Of a stretch of 64,000 nucleotides of DNA, positions 58,527-64,000 are shown one piece after another; within the stretch, counting starts at the first letter, position 1; every line of letters starts with the position of its first letter. The stretch comes from Dysidea avara (lineage: Eukaryota > Porifera > Demospongiae > Dictyoceratida > Dysideidae). Location of the stretch: assembly GCF_963678975.1 (NCBI RefSeq), contig NC_089277.1:26734672-26798671 (forward strand), given 5' to 3'. A program made the translations under genes and the position numbers. Under the pieces are notes generated by a model that did not search any database, was not told where the DNA came from, and saw only the letters and a list, made by a program, of their open reading frames with translations.

Positions 58527-58819
58527 CGGATCCAGGATTTTTGGTGACTGGTTTCTGATCTAGAGCATTGCTAAATTTTTGGGTAAAGACCAAAAAAAAG
58601 GTTATCACCTGCTCAGAATAACTTCCCTCCACTAACTATATAAAATATTACTGATGTAGTGCATAAATATCCTTACTTATAGCTATAAAGCTTGCTACAT
58701 TGCTGCTCTGAATACTGTGACTGCTTTATTAGAGTGATCGACTGCTCTATTAGAGTATCTTGATCTGAACGTGACTGGTTTCCGGAAACCTCATAAACCC
58801 CCCTGGAGCCACCCCTGCA
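58527..58819. repeat. Repeat inside the fold-back centre
   Basis: Begins GGCGGATCCAGGATTTTTGG and ends CCCCCTGGAGCCACCCCTGC, with TGACTGGTTTC phrases near both ends and two copies of the dispersed motif (58718-58737, 58740-58762). Family not identified. Confidence 0.4.
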
Positions 58820-59284
58820 ATTGTATGTAACTGCTCCAAATTTCATGATCATAGCACATTCTATTACTGAGTTACAAAATTTTAAAACCATTACTAGGTT
58901 TTGGAACAGTGCACTATCCCCCCCTGGAGTTTTCTTTGCACTGGTACTTTCTTGTGATTTTATGAAATATAGTTGTTACATACATATGTCAAAAAAAAAC
59001 TTTGCATACAGATAGCTATTACAAAACAAATGATACATGTCGGAGACGCTACGGAACAACAGAAAAGTTTGGCAGTAATGAAAATTAAAACCCTCCAATT
59101 TTAATGGAGGCCTATTATGAAGTTTCACAATTATGTCTAACTTTTTCCCTTACCAAATTTACAGTACCATAAGATAATTTATAACCAAACCTTCCCAATA
59201 TATGGCAAACAATCTCTATTATGGACTTTTGATGTTATTTGCACCAGTTATCATAATTGCATTGATATACATAACATGGGTATA

Positions 59285-59801
59285 TGTGACCCAGTCTGAG
59301 ATATCGCCCATGTCAGCAGATTCGATTTTTCACCCAAGATACAAAGCTACATAATAAACTATCTAATCCTACAATCAAAATCAGCTAGACTTGAGTGGTC
59401 TGGTTTTGCTGGTTGCTTTTCCCAAGCCCAGTGGTGATCCATACGTGCGGTGTGGGGCCTTAATGGAGCTCTGGTTAGCCTGGGGATGACTGTATGTGGC
59501 TGTACAGCTCTGCGGTGTTGAATAAGTACCTCTGCTGTGAATTTCCATTCATTTTAGCCAATTTTGAGACCTCAATTTTTGAACACCATTTTGCTCGCCT
59601 TCCAGCCCCCCCCCCCCCCCCCCCCCACTTCCCACCGCTTTTGCAGCTCGCCTGATACAGTCAACCTCAGTTTAAAAACTATCTAAAATGGCGGGAAACT
59701 TAGTTGTTGGCTACTTGCACAGTGGATGCTCTGGAAGGTAACTGGTGTTTCTCAATACTTTCAAATAGGTGATAAGACCGGTCTTCCCAGACTGGGTCAC
59801 A
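59285..59801. mobile_element. Tc1/mariner-like MITE flanked by TA
   Basis: Perfect ends TGTGACCCAGTCTG / CAGACTGGGTCACA with TA at both sides. The opposite arm of the fold-back (about 57360) shows the empty site CCAATATACCCATG. Contains a run of ~22 C at 59605-59627. Confidence 0.9.
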
Positions 59802-60484
59802 TATTGATGTGCCTTCGACAATGAAGAGTATTGATACTTCTGTTTAATCTTGTGATTATACCTGTGTACTATTCCTCCAACTGTATGTGTATTACAACTT
59901 GACCACACTCTAATGAGCTTCCATACTATAATTAAATTTAAAAGTTCATAGTTATATCCCGGTAGCATGTAAACATCAATAAGAATTACGTATGTAGCCA
60001 TAACTCATGATCCCTTTGCCATCCCAATTCCAAACTTACTGTCATGAAAGAAGGGTATTAGAAGAATATTTCAACAAAAAATGAAAGCAATTAAAATATC
60101 CGTTTTTGAAAAAACTAAGATCAAAGGGAAAAGTCACATTTTTGTGGTTTCACCTTTTCCTTTGAGTAATTATATTAAATTATATATCACCTGAAAGAGA
60201 AGTTAATAAGCATTTCAAAATTCTAAACAGAAAGGTTGTGTGGTAATCACTGACAAAGTTATGGCCATTTTATTAAACCTGTGTAAGCTGCTGTAAAATT
60301 TTCTAATAAACTTTGAGCGGTCATATCTTAAAGGGAGATCAATAGAATTGGCCAAATTTTGGTGTGAGAAAGTTTCTTAGTAGAGTCCATGTCTATGCCA
60401 AATTTCATGAAAATCCGAAGGGGTCAGGATTTTTTTTTTGGTTGATTTGGTATGGAATGACCCGTACTTAACATGAGCATGCCA

Positions 60485-60563
60485 GACAAGGTGGCTGAGT
60501 GGTTATGGCAATGGGCTGCTGATGAACAGAGTTATGTACATGTGGGTTTGAATCACATTGTTG
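60485..60563 (+). pseudogene. tRNA-Ser-like decayed copy
   Basis: Starts AGACAAGGTGGCTGAGTGGT and has a GGGTTTGAATC B-box remnant, but the anticodon stem and acceptor no longer pair properly. 216 bp before the next tRNA-Ser gene. Confidence 0.7.
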
Positions 60564-60778
60564 TAAACTAAAATGCTACTGTGTAGCATTTTTCCATTGC
60601 TACTAGTTCTATAGCAAATAATTAATAATTTTTAAGTGTTACAGAATGTTTTGGTAAATACACAGTTATGTAAGTAAGTAAACATGTACAGAAAATCCTG
60701 CTAAAATGTTCATTCTATAGTAATACATTATCACCAGTAATTTAAGAGTCATTTTTTGACCATAACCAAAAGCAATCA

Positions 60779-60860
60779 GACAAGGTGGCCGAGTGCTTAA
60801 GGCGATGGACTACTAATCCATTGTGCTCTGCACGCGTGGGTTCGAATCCCATCCTTGTTG
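60779..60860 (+). tRNA. tRNA-Ser with anticodon ACT
   Basis: 82 nt. The acceptor stem GACAAGG pairs with CCTTGTT (one G-U), there is a long variable arm as in serine tRNAs, discriminator G, and B box GGTTCGAATCC. The anticodon loop is CTACTAA, so the anticodon is ACT where its relatives have GCT. The D-loop reads GTGCTTAAGG in place of GTGGTTAAGG. Followed by a T-rich terminator. It could be a variant gene or an early pseudogene. Confidence 0.75.
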
Positions 60861-61473
60861 ATTTTATTTTTTTCAATGCATTTACCATATAGTATTTTGG
60901 AGCACATTGACAAATTTTTACCAGACTCCATGATAACTGTGACACAAATTTGTAGTGTGCATGCACAGTACATCATAGCCAAGTAATGTTTTTAAAATTG
61001 TGACTGCAATACTGTAGTATATCCTAACACGGCATAAAAGTAAATATTCGGAACAAACACTGCATGCAAACATTTAGTGTGATGAGTTGAGGTATCATTT
61101 ACACAGGGTGTATTTCTACATTTTTCGTTACAGCAGAAGTTATTGGACATATGATAAAGTATCATACAACTTCCTACACTGTATGTAGCATCTCTTAGTG
61201 GATACTTTTGGACAAAGAAAGTCTTGTTGCAACATTTGTACAATGTACCTGTATATCACTAGGTTACCCAGTTTCACAATAATAAATTACGAGTTACGAA
61301 AGGACGTACAGCTATAGGCCTCAGCTAATGGAGCTAACTTAGCAACACCATACTAATACCAGAAATGGGTACCAAAATTTATGACCTTATACTGAGAGAT
61401 TTAACAACAGTAGAAAAGCGTTAATTAGGGCAGTGACCTATTTACTTTGTATTACATAGAAGGAGAAAAAAAA
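60861..61473. other. Spacer in the tRNA cluster
   Basis: No gene recognised. Confidence 0.4.
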
Positions 61474-61555
61474 CAACAAGGATAGGATTCGAACCCACGC
61501 ATGCAGAGCACAATGGATTAGCAGTCCATCGCCTTAACCACTCGGCCACCTTGTC
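61474..61555 (-). tRNA. tRNA-Ser(GCT)
   Basis: 82 nt on the minus strand. Acceptor GACAAGG/CCTTGTT, anticodon loop CTGCTAA, long variable arm, B box GGTTCGAATCC, discriminator G, then a run of T. Reads AGC/AGU serine codons. Confidence 0.93.
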
Positions 61556-62778
61556 TGATTGCTTTACTTATGGTCACAATTATGTTGCTGTACTGTTGAA
61601 CCACTAAGGCGTACATGCATTAAGTACTGTACTTTATCACAAAGAAAATCATTGTTTTTACAGGTATAAGGTGGAGATGTAAACACTGCTTTTTAAAATA
61701 CTGAGATATTGTACTGTAGAGACCTGCTGTACATGTATGTATGTATGCATCAAAAGGCAACTGCTATAAAAAGGTTAGCTGCTATGTAAATGAGGTTACA
61801 TTTTGTTTTAATTGTACTGTACTATCTTAGAACAGACAGCTCCACATACTGTGAATGGGGAGATCATAAGCATCACACCTTCAGTGCTTATAAGCCCCAG
61901 TCCATCAAATTAAAACATACAGTACGATGCACACCAATATACAGCTGTACGTTTGTGTAACCCAGTTACTACAACAGATCTTCTAAACAAAAGACACTGT
62001 ATAAAGGTAGTCTCAGGTGTACAGCTTGTATGTACTGTACATATGTACCTTCACTGTATGTATGGAATTGGGCACTGGCCTACATGTCCTTAACAAACAC
62101 AATACCTACAAACTTAAGCAAGGTAATGACATTTATGAGTTTACAACAGCAAGCTCTAATGCAATGTAGCTGTGTATGTACGTACATACACATGGCTTGC
62201 ATGCATGAAGATAAAAACTAACAGTTTAGTGTTTCGTTACTAGCAAATGTGTGTGTATCATGAACAGCATATGTGGCTTTTGTTCTTAAAATGAAGTGGG
62301 CCTCCATTATCCAAACACCTGTAGTGCTCAGATACAGTGTATGCAAGTCACACAGTTTGGTAGCTACAACTATCCGCAGGCTTTAATAAAATACTCTAAT
62401 AGAACATACAACTGTTAGCAAAATACTCTAATAAAACAGTCACTTGTAGTGGTCCGATAATCAAGGATTGTACATGTGTTTCATTACTGCAGTTACAACA
62501 CAATAAACATACTTAAAGATACTGTCTAAACAGAGAAATATAATCTGGTTTTTGTAATCACAGTATATATAATTATATGCCTGTTATTTGCTCATGTGTA
62601 TGTGCAATTACTAAAATATTGTGTCGTCTATGTATGAATTGTTGTACTGTATGCTGTCCACTTTGAAAATCATCACTAACACAAACTGTCCCTTTTATAC
62701 TCCTTGACATGTTCAAGGCTTACAGTGAAAATCACAACAGTAGATAAAACTGTTTGAAACAAAACACATCTGTGCAAG
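61556..62778. other. Spacer in the tRNA cluster
   Basis: No gene recognised. Two copies of the dispersed TACTCTAATAGA motif at 62391-62410 and 62423-62443. Confidence 0.4.
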
Positions 62779-62860
62779 GACAAGGTGGCCGAGTGGTTAA
62801 GGCGATGGACTGCTAATCCATTGTGCTCTGCACGTGTGGGTTCGAATCCCATCCTTGTCG
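62779..62860 (+). tRNA. tRNA-Ser(GCT)
   Basis: 82 nt. Fully paired acceptor GACAAGG/CCTTGTC, anticodon GCT, long variable arm, B box GGTTCGAATCC, discriminator G, T-run shortly after. The best-preserved copy of the cluster. Confidence 0.95.
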
Positions 62861-62972
62861 GCTGAGATTTTTTTTTGCTTGGAAACCCTACACTATACCT
62901 TGATAAAGACAAACCTTTTTGAACTTCTTCACACATATAAATACCAAGTGACTATTTATACGATACATATTA

Positions 62973-64000
62973 TCTAATCAAAAACAGCCAAGCTGTAAAT
63001 AAAGGTGCGGCCCCAAAAAAGGCCATGGTGAAAAAAGATGTGAAATCCAAGGTGGCGGCCAAGAAATGGCTGTGATGGTAGGTTAATGGTTACATTTTAA
63101 TAACAACAATTCAGGTGAATTTGGTGCCAAGACCAAGCGGCACAAAATTCACCTGAATTGTCGTTATTAAAATGTAACCATTAACCTACCATCACAGCCA
63201 TTTCTTGGCCGCCACCTTGGATTTCACATCTTTTTTCACCATGGCCTTTTTTGGGGCCGCACCTTTTTTTACAGCTTGGCTGTTTTTGATTAGATATCAC
63301 TTCTTTTTGTATTTGTATACTGCAAAGCTGGCCTATGGCTGGCTTTGGGGCTTTTTTAACCCATGTGTTTTTTTCTTTACTACAGGAAGAAGAAAATAAC
63401 TTAAAGAAGAATTTTAGTACTTCAATTATTTTTGATTTTATTAGTAATTGTACAAATTATATACATATATTTATTACAGGCCCATTATTCCCCACAGGAT
63501 ATTTTTTTGCAGCTGATCTCTCTACTGGGTGACTTGAAATGTAGCTGAACTATATACAGGATGGTTTCTTTGTAGCTGAACTCTCTACAAGGTACCCTCT
63601 TCTAGCTGGTCTCTCTACAGGGTATTTTGTTTCTAGCTGAACTCTCTACAGGTGATTTGTTTGCAGCTAAACTCTCTACATGGTGGTGTCTTTGTAGCCG
63701 AACTCTCTACTTGATGGTTTCTTTGTAGCTGAACTCTCTATAAGGTGACTTCGTCTAGCTGAACTCTCTACAGGGTGATTTTTTTGCAGCTGAACTCTCT
63801 GCAGGGTGATTTGTTTGCAGCTGAACTCTCTACATGATGGTTTCTCTGTAGCTGAACTCTCTACAAGGTGACTTCGTCCAGCTGATCTCTCTACGGGGTG
63901 ATTTGTTTCTAGCTGAACTCTCTACAGGTGATTTTTTTTGCAGCTAAACTCTCTACATAGTGGTTTCTTTGTAGCTGAACTCCCTACATGATGGTTTCTT
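62973..64000 (+). mobile_element. Composite hairpin-minisatellite element, copy 3 (runs off window)
   Basis: Hairpin 62973-63293, tail with GGAAGAAGAAAA phrase to about 63480, then ~31-bp minisatellite units to the window end. Same order and start (A|TCTAATC) as copies 1 and 2. Confidence 0.85.

Larger units (their letters stand above)
56674..60468. mobile_element. Large fold-back element, 3.8 kb
   Basis: Inverted arms of about 860 bp (56674-57530 and 59083-60468, the latter enlarged by a nested 517-bp MITE) begin AGTACGGGTCATTCCATACC and end with its complement. The ~1.5-kb centre has no ORF of note. Arm similarity is high, with scattered differences. Confidence 0.85.

Noticed and set aside
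56674-60468. Polinton or other large virus-like element suggested by long inverted ends
   Set aside because: There is no recognisable coding content, and the size is far below such elements. A simple fold-back repeat explains it.
62676-62936. 86-codon minus-strand ORF
   Set aside because: It runs through the tRNA-Ser gene at 62779-62860; a similar ORF covers the tRNA at 60779. Not a protein gene.

Overview
This is a eukaryotic, AT-rich, repeat-dense nuclear window, most likely from a demosponge. The main pointer is a family of small secreted proteins whose last ~180 residues match the non-collagenous C-terminal domain of the sponge 'short-chain collagen C4' (spongin-type) proteins, as recalled from that family. 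The species cannot be named from the sequence alone.

Two sets of genes are present. (1) Six plus-strand copies of the C4-domain family lie in two blocks of three: 1.0 kb (pseudogene), 6.8 kb and 14.5 kb; and 33.1 kb (signal-peptide frame broken), 37.7 kb and 39.8 kb. Signal peptides pair the copies one-to-one between blocks, so a three-gene block was duplicated. Four copies are intact 253-residue ORFs. Each of these has a TATA box and a short 5'-UTR intron, then an uninterrupted coding exon. (2) The minus strand from 56.5 kb down to 19.2 kb carries the 3' two thirds of a presequence-protease gene (M16C peptidase, PITRM1/PreP). The exon-by-exon match covers the part from just before the NPDKQTT region to the C-terminus. 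The exons for the N-terminal catalytic HXXEH half are not in the window and would lie to the right. This locus looks like a pseudogene: the same exon is present twice and both copies have an in-frame TAG, one exon has a frameshift, and a 476-bp element with 7-bp target-site duplications sits inside that exon. The second collagen-like block lies inside one 18-kb PITRM1 intron on the opposite strand.

Mobile and repetitive DNA fills the rest. The most striking element is a 3.3-4.7 kb composite repeat in three copies (10.8-14.1 kb; inverted at 41.5-46.2 kb; and from 63.0 kb off the window end). It consists of a ~320-bp perfect-looking hairpin, a short tail, a ~31-bp-unit minisatellite array, and a unique ~0.85-kb region ending in a small hairpin. 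Several hAT-like MITEs with 8-bp target-site duplications, Tc1/mariner-like MITEs flanked by TA, fold-back elements (one 3.8 kb with ~0.86-kb arms) and microsatellites are also present. The two collagen blocks act as natural filled/empty-site comparisons for some of these insertions.

The right end (60.5-62.9 kb) has a small cluster of tRNA-Ser genes: two with anticodon GCT, one with the unusual anticodon ACT, and one decayed copy. Stretches of 15.9-19.2 kb and 46.2-49.4 kb show no gene I can support.
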